A stretch of 64,000 nucleotides of DNA from Nostoc sp. CHAB 5844. GTDB lineage: Bacteria; Cyanobacteriota; Cyanobacteriia; Cyanobacteriales; Nostocaceae. The first letter of the stretch is position 1, and each line of letters opens with the position of its first letter. The position numbers were made by a program, and so were the translations under genes. Under the pieces are notes generated by a model. The model did not search any database. It had not been told where the DNA came from and saw nothing but the letters and a program-made list of their open reading frames with translations. The stretch spans positions 1 through 64,000 of the forward strand of contig NZ_JAIVFW010000038.1 of the NCBI RefSeq assembly GCF_020829595.1. The letters run 5' to 3'. Below, piece by piece: positions 8,287 to 17,878 of this stretch.

Positions 8287-9009
8287 CTATAAAGAATTTG
8301 CCATCAATGTAGTTTGCACCGCTTCACCCAAAGACCGAGCTAAAGACCTAGTAGTTTCCACGTTGCCCAAAGTTTCCATTGGTATCAGAATACTCACAGC
8401 TACCCAAGGAATACGACGTTTTTGCCACTGTGCCAATTGATCTGTAAAAAACCAGCGTAAAGGTAATGAGTCTCCACCATTGCGGAAAGCATACCATTGC
8501 AAGGCAGCAAAGGTATCTTGTTGTGTCGAAACACGAAAAAATCTAGCTTTGACTGGAACTTCCGGATTTGAAATAGAATTTTGAGACTGTTTCACCTGAA
8601 ATTCCACAGAGCGATTTTGAGCTATATCCCATTTCCCCCAGCGCTGTTTACCCCAACCGTTAATCTCAGTCCATTCCACTTCTGGTTGATCCTTCGGCCC
8701 GTTTTGTGGCAGTAATAGCAGTATCACCTGAGTTTGTGAACTGGCTTGTTTGAGAATTTGCAACGACCATTTATGCTCGCCTACTTGTTGTTCGGTTTGT
8801 TGAACTGTTTGCCAGCCAGGAATAATTAATCCAGTTTTACGTATTTTTCTTAATTCTTTGAGAGTGGTGACAGGTAGTGGCTGTTTCCATTCCCAGCGTC
8901 CTGTGAAGTAGCCAGGAACTCCACCCATTGCCAATAGCAGCAGCAACAATACCAGAGCGACTATATAATTCACCTGTTTTTCTTTGAGAACCTTAGAAAA
9001 GGAAATCAT
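8287..9009 (-). CDS. Cyanoexosortase system-associated protein
   Basis: The 240-aa protein has one N-terminal membrane anchor (VALVLLLLLLAMGGVPGYF) and an extracytoplasmic domain with the conserved-looking segment GLIIPGWQT and a C-terminal WVAVSILIPMETLG. It resembles the EpsI-like accessory proteins that sit next to cyanoexosortases. The ATG at 9009 (MISFSK) is preferred over the upstream TTG at 9024. It follows the exosortase gene at a distance of about 270 bases in the same direction. The B-type subfamily seems likely but is not proven. The precise biochemical role of the family is unknown. Confidence 0.7.
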   Translation of the reverse strand: MISFSKVLKEKQVNYIVALVLLLLLLAMGGVPGYFTGRWEWKQPLPVTTLKELRKIRKTGLIIPGWQTVQQTEQQVGEHKWSLQILKQASSQTQVILLLLPQNGPKDQPEVEWTEINGWGKQRWGKWDIAQNRSVEFQVKQSQNSISNPEVPVKARFFRVSTQQDTFAALQWYAFRNGGDSLPLRWFFTDQLAQWQKRRIPWVAVSILIPMETLGNVETTRSLARSLGEAVQTTLMANSL

Positions 9010-9276
9010 CAGTAAAATTTGCAATATTTACGCAAGATTTTACTGAAAAAATCGCACTCTGAGTTCAGTAAAAGTAGCAGTCTCTATTGATGGGGCTTTG
9101 TAGAGGACTAGGTTTAAATGGCTTGTAAAGCTATATAGAGCAATGAAACTTTTCTCCAACCTCTCTCAACGTCTTAGAGGAGTAGAAATATTCCTGATTT
9201 TCAAAGAGAAATCAGGGTTTCAACGCCGCTCTCCCTTGGTTGTTCTGGTCGCCTTTTACCAAATATAGATTTTTTG

Positions 9277-10173
9277 TTAGTTTTGCTCGTCTATCTGTTC
9301 TGCAACTGGATCTGCTGCAAAATTGCTGTTCATCCAGTTCAGTAATGGTACTAATAATAAAAGCATACAAGCAGAGTAAAGATCTCCGCCCCAACTATCG
9401 TGTAACCATTTAAATGCGGCTTCATTGCCTGTACCGTGGAAGTAACTGAGAAAAGTGTTGCGGATGATATTGGTGGTAACACTAATGACAATAGCAATAC
9501 ATAAAAACCAAGCACTGATGCGGCGTGAAACCAAAGCACCAGTCCAATACAGCAACATTAAGCTGACATAGAGAGTAGTAAACAACATTTTTAGCCCCGC
9601 ACAATAGGGAGCGACTTCCACAATGCGTCCGCTGACATAAATATTGATTTCATCAACGGTGACTTGCATTCCAATCTGATTGAGGATAAACCCTGCTGTA
9701 CCAGCGATAAAGCTTTGCAAGGGTAAGGTGTAAGGAACTAATAGATAGGGTACAAAAGTGGGTGTCGCTAAAAATATCAGTACCAAAGGAAATCCCTGTA
9801 ATCGCAAGCCGGCTATACCTTTAAACCACAAGCACAATCCTGTCAAAATAATTGGGAATGAAAGGTTAACCCACTCGGAGATACCGCTAAGATAAAATAC
9901 CCCACCGATTAACAGTAAAAAAGCACCCACAGGATGAGTGCTATCTGGTAAACGTTGCCATTTTTTGCGATTTAACCAACTCAGGTAAGCGGCAAATGGT
10001 AGACCAATAATCCCGTGGCTAAAGTATTCGTGTTCTATACTAATAGTTTTATGTAGCCAACCATCGAGCCAGTGTAGCAAGAGAGGAGCATACAGCAATC
10101 CCAAAACGCTTAAAATTGCTATGCTCAGTAATTTTTGTGTGCTTCTAATTTGAATTGGTTGCGGAAGTGCCAT
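9277..10173 (-). CDS. Cyanoexosortase (membrane cysteine protease/transpeptidase)
   Basis: The 298-aa multi-pass membrane protein has about eight hydrophobic segments and the exosortase catalytic signature: Cys in APYCAGLKML, Arg in TNIIRNTFL and His in FKWLHDSWGG. Exosortases process proteins carrying PEP-CTERM-type sorting tails and are linked to exopolysaccharide production. Its neighbours (an associated protein, Wza/Wzc and an aminotransferase) fit that link. No PEP-CTERM substrate is recognised in this window. Whether it is subtype A or B was not resolved. Confidence 0.85.
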   Translation of the reverse strand: MALPQPIQIRSTQKLLSIAILSVLGLLYAPLLLHWLDGWLHKTISIEHEYFSHGIIGLPFAAYLSWLNRKKWQRLPDSTHPVGAFLLLIGGVFYLSGISEWVNLSFPIILTGLCLWFKGIAGLRLQGFPLVLIFLATPTFVPYLLVPYTLPLQSFIAGTAGFILNQIGMQVTVDEINIYVSGRIVEVAPYCAGLKMLFTTLYVSLMLLYWTGALVSRRISAWFLCIAIVISVTTNIIRNTFLSYFHGTGNEAAFKWLHDSWGGDLYSACMLLLLVPLLNWMNSNFAADPVAEQIDEQN

Positions 10174-10323
10174 GATTTTAAAGTATGGAAGAATTCAAAA
10201 TTCAAGAGTCAGAAGACTATCAAATTAAAAGATTACGTGCGAGTGTTTCACTATGGATTCACGCATCATGAGCTACAAATTCAATTGAAGAATTCTGGCT
10301 CCTGACTCCTGAATTCTTTGTTG

Positions 10324-11490
10324 TTAAATGTATAACAACTGCTGTTGTTCGCTACATATTATTGATGTAATCTCTGCTACGACTTCTTTAATTTGACTAC
10401 TACTTAAACCAGGATACATGGGTAAAGATAATATTTGCTTTGCAAGTTTTTCTGCCTGGGGGAAGTCTCCCTGTTGATAGCCTAAGTAGGTAAATGCTGG
10501 TTGCAAATGGCAAGGAATGGGGTAGTGAATACCAGTTTGAATTCCTGCTGCTATGAGTTTGTCTTGGATTTGCTGGCGTTCAAGAGAACAAATATCATCA
10601 ATTTTAATGACGTAAAGATGATAAACGTGTCCTCTACTGCTTTGATTTTGCATGGGGATAATGCCAGCAGATGCTAAGGGGGCTAATTCAGTATCGTACT
10701 GCTGGGCAATATTTAAGCGATCGCAATTCCACTGTGATAGATAAGGGAGTTTTGCCAACAACACTGCTGCTTGCAAGGTATCCAAGCGGCTATTTGTCCC
10801 TGGTTCTACATGCACATACTTTTGGGCTGCACCATAGTTACGTAAGCGTACCATTTTTTGGGCAATATCTGGATCTTTTGTCACTAGCATTCCGCCATCG
10901 CCAAATGCGCCTAAATTCTTGCTGGGATAGAAGCTAAAAGCAGCAGCAATACCTACAGAACCAGCCCGATAACCATCTCGTTCAGCTAAGTGCGCCTGGG
11001 CTGCATCTTCAAAAATCAATAGTTTGTGGGTAGCAGCAAAATCTAACAACTGTTTTGGTGATACCATCTGCCCATAAAGATGTACGGGAATAATCGCTTT
11101 AGTCTGGGAAGTGACGACCTTAGCTGCTGCTTCCAAATCAATTAATGCTGTATCGGGGTCGCAATCGACCAAAATTGGTTGAGCACCAACACGTAATACT
11201 CCAATTAGTGTGGCGACAAAGGTATTAGCTGGCAGAATTACTTCATCACCAACACCAATATTACAAGCTTGTAAACCAAGAGCGATCGCATCGGTTCCTG
11301 AGGCTACACCCACACCATATTCTGCACCAGATGCGGCGGCAAATGCTGCCTCAAAATCTGCTACTGCTTTCCCTAAAATAAAATCTCCCTGGTTCAATAC
11401 ACGATTAATTGCTTGTTCTAACTGATTTTGAATTGGTTGATGTTGGAAATTTAGGTCTACGAAAGGAACTCTAACAGCCATTTTACTCAT
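10324..11490 (-). CDS. DegT/DnrJ/EryC1/StrS family sugar aminotransferase
   Basis: The 388-aa PLP-dependent aminotransferase probably transfers an amino group to a nucleotide-linked keto sugar. The PLP region is visible as GVGVASGTDAIALGLQA near the N-terminus, IFEDAAQAHLAE (PLP-contacting Asp) and FSFYPSKNLGAFGDGG (Schiff-base Lys). Length and order match the family. It is upstream of the exosortase and export genes on the same strand, so it probably supplies amino-sugar precursors to the same polysaccharide. The native sugar is unknown. Confidence 0.88.
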   Translation of the reverse strand: MSKMAVRVPFVDLNFQHQPIQNQLEQAINRVLNQGDFILGKAVADFEAAFAAASGAEYGVGVASGTDAIALGLQACNIGVGDEVILPANTFVATLIGVLRVGAQPILVDCDPDTALIDLEAAAKVVTSQTKAIIPVHLYGQMVSPKQLLDFAATHKLLIFEDAAQAHLAERDGYRAGSVGIAAAFSFYPSKNLGAFGDGGMLVTKDPDIAQKMVRLRNYGAAQKYVHVEPGTNSRLDTLQAAVLLAKLPYLSQWNCDRLNIAQQYDTELAPLASAGIIPMQNQSSRGHVYHLYVIKIDDICSLERQQIQDKLIAAGIQTGIHYPIPCHLQPAFTYLGYQQGDFPQAEKLAKQILSLPMYPGLSSSQIKEVVAEITSIICSEQQQLLYI

Positions 11491-12174
11491 TGATTATTTT
11501 GCCTCTAATTTTAGTTATTAATTTGCTGAAAAATTATTCAACTTGGTTTTTTAACCATAAGCTCTAAATAAGCTTTATTTTTAAAACCTCAATAAATATT
11601 TGATTAATTTTTTTCTTGAAAATGAGCATTACTAAAGCAAAGAACATATGTGTTGAAAAAATGGGATGCGTGAATTAAAATGCTTTATGCTAATTTTTAA
11701 TTAAGTTGATTTTTAACTTTTATAAAAATCTTATTAAAATGCATTTTTGTTATTTACAAAGGCTAAACACATCTATATTTGGTTTTACTAAAAATCAAAC
11801 AAAGCTAGATTTTATATTAAATCTGTTACCGTGTTTGTACGTAAAAGACAAATTTGAAGTTAACAGCAATTGCGTAGACTCACCAGAAACTCCTATTCTT
11901 ACTCTATGTATGAAATTACTATTGAGAAAATACTTTTATACAAACCTTAGCATTATATTACCCAGGAAGAATTTGAAACTAACGTTATCTGAAGTTAAAA
12001 CCTTGAGTAATTTGGACATCCTACTACATCACCGTATTTACCACAGTTGTATAAAATTTCTATGCAATTATTGTTTGTCGAGGGCAAAATTGGGGAATGC
12101 TTAACAATAGCAAACCATAACCCGTAAACAGTGGTTATACATATTTACAATATCGAAGAATTATTAAGGTAGCG
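11491..12174. other. Long AT-rich intergenic region
   Basis: This divergent gap of about 680 bases separates the aminotransferase (minus) from the GAF protein (plus). It must hold both promoters. A 132-codon open frame on the plus strand (11706-12104) has no recognisable domain or convincing ribosome binding site and is not called. No structured RNA or repeat was recognised. Confidence 0.5.
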
Positions 12175-12180
12175 GTGGCA

Positions 12181-13734
12181 ATGGTAGAGCCTGAAAATAA
12201 ATTATTTGCTCTCAAGGATGGTTGGGCTTCTCAGGAAACAAGAGAACAACAGCGCCTCACAGTGCTGTCTGAATTGGGTTTACGACAACCTGAAACAATA
12301 CCAGTCTTTGAAGAAGCTACTCAAACAGCTGCCCATTTTTTGGAAGCACCAATTTCTATTTTGGGATTTGTGGATCAGGAACGTCACTGGTTCAAGTCAG
12401 CAGTAGGTTTATCCAGACTAGGATTGATGAATCATTTAGCGCAAAGCCGTCAGTTGTTGCGCCGAGAATCTTTCTGCGCCCTAGTCGTAGAAAATTGTCG
12501 AGAATTAGTAATAAATGATACTCAAAAATATAGTAATAATACTATTACAACTAGTAAGTTAGTGCAGGAATATGGCATTCGCGCTTACTTGGGAGTGCCA
12601 TTAATTGATTCTTCAGGGCATTGCTTAGGTGCCTTGGCTGTGATGGATTTAGTACCGCGCGAATTTAAAAATCGAGATATTGAATTTTTACAAATCATAG
12701 CTCGTTGGAGCATGAGTGAATTTGAACGTAACCGACTGCTACAAAGTAGATCAGAAAAAAGCAATCATAAAAGCGCTGCTACTTTGTTCGTAAATGACGA
12801 ACCCACCACTGACATAAAACTAACGCCTGCGAATTTAGAAAAAGAATCGCCTTCTACTAGACAACTAAAACTAGAACTGTTGGGGCAACTCACTCAAGAG
12901 TTACGCACTCCTTTAACATCTGTACTAGGCATGGCTAGTGTCTTGGGTAGAGAGATTTATGGGCCTTTGACAACTAAGCAAAGAGAATATCTGGAAATTA
13001 TTCAACACAGCGGTCGCTACTTACTTTCTTTAGTTAACGAGATTACCGAGTTAGGAACAGTGGATGAAAATTCTCATGTACTAAACTTAGCTCCCGTAGA
13101 CATTGAGATGTTATGTCAACAAGCTATCAATAGTCTAGAAGAGCCAGCTAACCGTCGGGAACAAGATATTCGCTTGTCAATAGAACCTGGGCGTGGTCGC
13201 ATTTGGCCTTTAGATAAAGACAAAGTGCGGCAAATACTTTACCACATGGTTTTCAGTGTCATTCAATTATCCGCTACAGGTAGTATTGTTCGGATACATG
13301 TCTCTTACAAAGAAAATATACTCAATATTACTGTTTGGGTTTCACATCCTTGGTTGGGAGATGGTATTACTGAGGTTGACCCCTATTTTCGCCTTCATCC
13401 CCTATCGCTGATAGAACTGGCCAACGAAGCAGCATTGTACAATCCTTATTTAGAAAATCAGGAAGATTTAGGAGGCTTATCAATAGCGATAGAACAATCA
13501 CCAAATTTAACTGATTCGTACTCAGATTTATTAGCTGTGAATCCTGATCTGGATTTAGTTAAAAGTAATGGTAGTTTGTCCCGCGAAAGCTTAGGTTTGT
13601 TGCTGAGTTGTCAGCTGGCAGAATTGCATGGTGGACAAATTTCGATCCAAGGTTCAGCAGAATCAGGACATCGTTATGTGCTTTCTTTGCCAATTCAAAT
13701 TGCTACTACTACCGAAACAGTTAACGAAATTTGA
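12181..13734 (+). CDS. GAF-domain protein with degenerate histidine-kinase module
   Basis: The protein is about 517 aa. A GAF domain (about 40-190) with FVDQERHWFKS and LGVPLID is followed by a HisKA-like helix pair and a weak HATPase region. In the H-box the phospho-accepting histidine is replaced by glutamine: QLTQELRTPL, Gln about 239-241. The HATPase part lacks a clear N-box asparagine (DKVRQILYHMVFSVIQL) and lacks a clear DxGxG motif. This suggests a pseudokinase acting as a sensor or scaffold rather than an autokinase. The start is ATG 12181, or GTG 12175. A small-molecule ligand for GAF is likely but unknown. Confidence 0.75.
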   Translation: MVEPENKLFALKDGWASQETREQQRLTVLSELGLRQPETIPVFEEATQTAAHFLEAPISILGFVDQERHWFKSAVGLSRLGLMNHLAQSRQLLRRESFCALVVENCRELVINDTQKYSNNTITTSKLVQEYGIRAYLGVPLIDSSGHCLGALAVMDLVPREFKNRDIEFLQIIARWSMSEFERNRLLQSRSEKSNHKSAATLFVNDEPTTDIKLTPANLEKESPSTRQLKLELLGQLTQELRTPLTSVLGMASVLGREIYGPLTTKQREYLEIIQHSGRYLLSLVNEITELGTVDENSHVLNLAPVDIEMLCQQAINSLEEPANRREQDIRLSIEPGRGRIWPLDKDKVRQILYHMVFSVIQLSATGSIVRIHVSYKENILNITVWVSHPWLGDGITEVDPYFRLHPLSLIELANEAALYNPYLENQEDLGGLSIAIEQSPNLTDSYSDLLAVNPDLDLVKSNGSLSRESLGLLLSCQLAELHGGQISIQGSAESGHRYVLSLPIQIATTTETVNEI

Positions 13735-14032
13735 TCACAGGCTGCTTTTGAATCAACCCAACTACTGATTTGTTCCCTTCAATCAGCATCATCTGATGAA
13801 TCATAACTAGTATGAAGAGGCATAAGTAAAAAAATAAAAGACCTTAAATTTCGATTTTTTGCCAATTTTTTAGATTTGATATTCATATTTCCGCTCAGAT
13901 GCACTAGTGATTTTGCACGATCGCATCATAAGCAATTTGCAATCTCCGTTGTTAGCTGTTTATAATCACCCGCATTATGATTAAGTGCAAGTTCTGCCTG
14001 TGCGGATTTGCTCATTCAATGCAGCGTGTTTT

Positions 14033-15460
14033 ATGAATTTAGTCTGGCAACGATTGACTTTATCTGATTTACCACTCAAAGAATATCTGGCAACTAGCTA
14101 CTTACGCCGTTTTTCGGTTGGTTTACTCAACTCATGGCGGCAAAGCAGCATTTTGATACAGAGGGGAGACATAATAGCAACTGCCTTAATTAGCTTAATT
14201 TATGCTCTTGCGCCTTTTGTATCCAGTACGTTGATTGGGGTGCTGCTGATAGCATGTGTAGGATTTTGGCTGTTGTTGACTTTATCGGATGAACCAGTAC
14301 CAGCCAATGCTTTGTTAGTCACTCCCATTCACTTGTTGGTATTGCTTTATTGGGGAATTGCTGTAGTAGCTACAGGGCTATCACCAGTGAAAAAGGCAGC
14401 TTTGAACGACTTGGTGACTTTAACACTTTATTTGTTATTGTTTGCTCTTTGTGCTAGAGTACTCAGGCCGCCACGCCTCCGCTCTTGGATAATTACCCTT
14501 TATTTACACATATCACTAATTGTTAGTGTATATGGATTACGGCAATGGTTTTTTGGTGCTGCTCAGTTAGCTACATGGGTAGACCCGGAATCACCTTTGT
14601 CTAAGACAACAAGGGTTTATAGTTATTTGGGTAATCCTAACTTGTTAGCTGGGTATTTAATGCCAGCTGTAGTTTTGAGTTTAGTAGCAATTTTTGCTTG
14701 GCAAAGTTGGGTTAAAAAAGCTTTAGCATTGACAATGGTTATTGTGAACACTGCTTGCTTAATTTTGACTTTTAGCCGTGGTGGATGGATAGGACTAGTA
14801 GTAGCAATTTTAACTGCGATCGCATTATTAGTTTATTGGTGGAGTCCACAACTGCCTGCTTTTTGGCGTACTTGGTCACTGCCGATAATTTTAGGCGGTT
14901 TGCTGGGATTATTGGCATTGGCAGTAATCTTTGTGGAACCGCTGCGTCTGCGGGTTTTTAGTATTTTTGCTGATCGCAGCAAAGATAGCAGTAATAATTT
15001 TCGTCGCAATGTTTGGGAAGCTGTCTTTGAAATGATTCGCGATCGCCCTATCATTGGCATTGGCCCTGGTCATAACGCTTTTAATAAAGTTTACCCACTG
15101 TATCAACGTCCTCGTTATAGTGCTTTGAGTGCTTACTCAATTCTGCTAGAGGTAGCTGTTGAAACCGGTTTTGTTGGTTTAGCTTGTTTCCTTTGGCTAA
15201 TCTTAGTCACTTTTAATACAGCATTTTTACAACTGCGGAGATTACGAGAATCTAGAAATGTTCAAGGATTTTGGTTAATTGGCGCTTGTGCTACTTTACT
15301 GGGTATGTTAGCTCATGGCACCGTAGATACAATTTGGTTCCGGCCTGAAGTTAATACCCTTTGGTGGTTAATGGTTGCTTTAATTGCCAGTTATTGGATT
15401 CCTTTAAAACAAGACAACAGCCAACCTATTCATTTATCTAACCCAGAATCTGCTAATTAG
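14033..15460 (+). CDS. ictB: IctB-type membrane protein (O-antigen ligase family)
   Basis: The 475-aa multi-pass membrane protein of the Wzy_C/O-antigen ligase superfamily has about ten hydrophobic segments and the conserved loops YSYLGNPNLLAGYL and IIGIGPGHNAFNK. The N-terminus MNLVWQRLTLSDLPL matches the cyanobacterial IctB family, historically linked to inorganic carbon accumulation, though its biochemical role is disputed. ATG 14033 is chosen over the upstream GTG 13985 because it gives the family N-terminus. It lies about 300 bases after the GAF gene; a perfect hairpin follows the stop. Confidence 0.8.
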   Translation: MNLVWQRLTLSDLPLKEYLATSYLRRFSVGLLNSWRQSSILIQRGDIIATALISLIYALAPFVSSTLIGVLLIACVGFWLLLTLSDEPVPANALLVTPIHLLVLLYWGIAVVATGLSPVKKAALNDLVTLTLYLLLFALCARVLRPPRLRSWIITLYLHISLIVSVYGLRQWFFGAAQLATWVDPESPLSKTTRVYSYLGNPNLLAGYLMPAVVLSLVAIFAWQSWVKKALALTMVIVNTACLILTFSRGGWIGLVVAILTAIALLVYWWSPQLPAFWRTWSLPIILGGLLGLLALAVIFVEPLRLRVFSIFADRSKDSSNNFRRNVWEAVFEMIRDRPIIGIGPGHNAFNKVYPLYQRPRYSALSAYSILLEVAVETGFVGLACFLWLILVTFNTAFLQLRRLRESRNVQGFWLIGACATLLGMLAHGTVDTIWFRPEVNTLWWLMVALIASYWIPLKQDNSQPIHLSNPESAN

Positions 15461-15470
15461 TATTAAATAA

Positions 15471-15500
15471 ATGGGCAAGTTTCTAGTTCAACTTGCCCAT
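15471..15500 (+). terminator. Hairpin after ictB
   Basis: A perfect 11-bp inverted repeat (15471-15481 with 15490-15500) with an 8-base loop lies 10 bases after the ictB stop and before the convergent small gene. There is no long T-run, so it may be a weak or bidirectional terminator. Confidence 0.5.
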
Positions 15501-15567
15501 TCTAGTGTTCAAGAACATCAAAGTAGTAAAAGGTTCTTTTGGATTTGCTGAATTCTGCCTTGTTGCA

Positions 15568-15843
15568 TTAGTCCCTGTAGCTAGTAGCACCAGGCGCACT
15601 GGGGTCACGATAACGAGTAGTTTCATCGTTACGCTTTCTACCAGCTAAACCGGCTAAACCAAGCAGACCGAGTAATCCTAACCAACCCCAATCAAAATCG
15701 TTGCGATCATAAGTTGTTGTCCGCTGTGCATCACCAGTTGTAGTAGTATTGTCCTGAGCTTGTACAGGCAAGGTTAAAGGCATAATTGCCATACCTAATG
15801 TCAGTACTCCAGCACTAACAATTTTAGTAAAGTTGCGTTTCAT
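15568..15843 (-). CDS. WGxxGxxG-motif small exported protein
   Basis: The 91-aa protein has a clear signal peptide (VLTLGMAIMPLTLPVQAQ) and, in its second half, the motif DWGWLGLLGLLGLAGLAGRKR. This glycine-rich hydrophobic helix followed by basic residues is the hallmark of the WGxxGxxG family, which resembles small C-terminal sorting/anchor signals. The tail after it is polar (RYRDPSAPGATSYRD). It is probably membrane-anchored or processed at the envelope; no enzymatic role is expected. It is convergent with ictB. Confidence 0.75.
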   Translation of the reverse strand: MKRNFTKIVSAGVLTLGMAIMPLTLPVQAQDNTTTTGDAQRTTTYDRNDFDWGWLGLLGLLGLAGLAGRKRNDETTRYRDPSAPGATSYRD

Positions 15844-16076
15844 GGTGAAAGTTCCTTGTTTGTTCCAAAGTTACTCACCACTGTATCGAGTCCTAACGTG
15901 ACCAGAATCAATCTGTAGCTATAAACTAGGCTGTTTTTCAACTCACGCTGAGGGTATATAAGGGAGAAAAAGTGTGAAGTATGAAGTATGAAGTTTTATC
16001 CTTCTACCTCCTAACTTAAAATTGGGCAGTAGGGAAAGTAAGGGGAGGTGACCATGGACTATTGACCATTGACTCA

Positions 16077-16544
16077 TTAATAATTTTTCATTGCTCTTTG
16101 AATATCCCGTTGATCCTGACGACGTTTGAGATCTTCTCGCTTATCATGGAGTTTTTTACCTTTGCCCAGAGCAATGCTAACTTTGACCCAACCTCGTTTC
16201 AGATACATTTTTAAAGGTACCAATGTCAAACCTTGTTGTTCCACTTTGCCAATTAATTTGCGAATTTCCTGACGATGCAGCAGTAGCTTGCGCGTCCGGC
16301 GCGGTTCATGGTTAAAATATTGCCCACTAGCGTTATATGGAGAGATATGCACGTTGATCAGCCATGCTTCACCATCACGAATCAAAGCATAACCATCTTG
16401 TAGATTCACTTTGCCGGCACGAATTGACTTAACCTCTGTTCCCGTCAACTGAACACCAGCTTCATAGGTTTCCAAGATTTCATACAAATAACGGGCTTGA
16501 CGGTTGTCGCTAATAACTTTGTAACTTTCGCTTTTGTCACTCAT
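16077..16544 (-). CDS. smpB: SsrA-binding protein SmpB
   Basis: The 155-aa SmpB binds tmRNA and delivers it to stalled ribosomes for trans-translation. Family features are YEILETYEAGVQLTGTEVKSIR near the N-terminus (split here as YEAGVQLTGTEVKS), LINVHISPY in the middle, LLLHRQEI, and the basic C-terminal tail GKGKKLHDKRED to RAMKNY, which becomes helical in the mRNA channel. Length is typical. It stands alone between the WGxxGxxG gene and a divergent response regulator gene. Confidence 0.95.
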   Translation of the reverse strand: MSDKSESYKVISDNRQARYLYEILETYEAGVQLTGTEVKSIRAGKVNLQDGYALIRDGEAWLINVHISPYNASGQYFNHEPRRTRKLLLHRQEIRKLIGKVEQQGLTLVPLKMYLKRGWVKVSIALGKGKKLHDKREDLKRRQDQRDIQRAMKNY

Positions 16545-17020
16545 TGATATTTTTATAACTTTAAATGTGTTGTAAAAATCGTTTAGACTGGCTGGTAAAT
16601 TTATAGAGGCATATTAAACCACTATAAATTAATTATTAGCTGAATATCAGTGTTATCCTATTAATCTAGCTTTTTACAAGCATCAATTAAAATGTTTCCT
16701 GCCGCACAAGCTGCTGCATTATCATTAATAGAGTCAATATTGTTTACATTGTGGTGAGTGATTACTATACAAAGATGGTGCGTTGTTAAGAATTACAAAA
16801 GTCTCTATGCTTTACAAGCACTAGCCACCAAACCTACGTTACACTTCTTGAGCCACTCCTAATGATTTAAGACTTTCTTTATAAATTAACTATCGGGCAG
16901 TCATTAGCTGGTAATCCTGTCATAGTATGAAACATAAGAACACTATTATTGCCTGTGTTCACTGAAAAAGCTGGTGGAAGCAAATTTCTAAGTAACAAAA
17001 ATGCTAGGGGTGTACTGTCC
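16545..17020. other. Divergent promoter region, no gene seen
   Basis: About 476 bases lie between smpB (minus) and the response regulator (plus). It is AT-rich and must contain both promoters. No repeat, RNA gene or binding site could be assigned. Confidence 0.5.
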
Positions 17021-17704
17021 ATGCCCTTGACGATCCTTGTGGTGGATGACGACCTGGGCACTCGTCTGTCTATTAGCGATTATCTTGAACTGTCTGGCTA
17101 CTCGGTGATCACGGCTAATGACGGTCAAGAGGCTTTGGCAATGGTAGAAGAATACCATCCTGATTTAATTGTCACTGATATTGTTATGCCACGGATGAAT
17201 GGCTATGAACTGGTACGTAGGGTACGTCAACAACCAGGATTCCGTTTATTACCTGTAATTTTATTAACAGCACGTACCAAAACTCAAGAGAGAATTCTGG
17301 GTTATCAGTCGGGGTGTGATTTATATTTACCAAAGCCGTTTGAGTTGGAGGAGTTAGCGGCGGCTATTCGCAATTTATTGGAGCGATCGCAAATTATTCA
17401 ATCTGAGTACCGCGTTTCGCATAAAGAGAATTTAGGTATTTCTACACCAGTAACAGCAGTAGAAGCCCGTAACTCTGTATTTACCCAGTTGGACAAACCT
17501 GAGTTTTTCTCATCCTTAACTTCCAGAGAACAAGAAGTTCTCGAACTGCTGACTCATGGTATGTCAAATGTCGAAATGGGCCAGCAGTTACACCTGAGTC
17601 CGAGAACAGTAGAAAAGTACGTTAGCAGTTTATTAAGAAAAACCGCTACCAGTAACCGGGCTGAACTGGTACGGTTTGCGATTAAACATGGTTTAGTAGA
17701 GTAG
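17021..17704 (+). CDS. Response regulator with LuxR-type DNA-binding domain
   Basis: The 227-aa NarL/LuxR-family regulator has an N-terminal receiver domain with the acidic pair DDD near residue 9-11, phospho-acceptor Asp in LIVTDIVMP, the Thr switch in ILLTART and Lys in LPKPF. The C-terminal GerE-type helix-turn-helix has LTSREQEVLELL and LSPRTVEKYVSSLLRK. The ATG at 17021 is preferred over an upstream in-frame start because it begins directly at the receiver domain. No partner kinase is adjacent. It resembles Ycf29-type regulators of cyanobacteria and plastids, but that assignment is tentative. Confidence 0.88.
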   Translation: MPLTILVVDDDLGTRLSISDYLELSGYSVITANDGQEALAMVEEYHPDLIVTDIVMPRMNGYELVRRVRQQPGFRLLPVILLTARTKTQERILGYQSGCDLYLPKPFELEELAAAIRNLLERSQIIQSEYRVSHKENLGISTPVTAVEARNSVFTQLDKPEFFSSLTSREQEVLELLTHGMSNVEMGQQLHLSPRTVEKYVSSLLRKTATSNRAELVRFAIKHGLVE

Positions 17705-17878
17705 CGACTGGCTATATTTAATATAAGCGTATTGTAGTATATCTTTACTTGGTGATAGCTATTAATAATTAAGCTGAATATATGAATTTGATGATGATGC
17801 GATCGCTCAATATTTCATAATATTCAGCAAACAGTGAATATAACTTAATTTTTTACATATCCAAGCTTGAAGTAGGAT

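Noticed and set aside
10190-10320. Inverted AGAATTCA repeats as regulatory site of the exosortase gene
   Set aside because: They look like members of the heptamer/CAGGAGTC repeat families; nothing ties them to control of the gene.
11706-12104. 132-codon open frame on the plus strand
   Set aside because: AT-rich, no domain, no convincing ribosome binding site, odd composition; more likely chance in a promoter region.
17400-17420. GCGATCGC octamers as special sites
   Set aside because: HIP1 octamers are spread over the whole window and are a general feature of cyanobacterial genomes.
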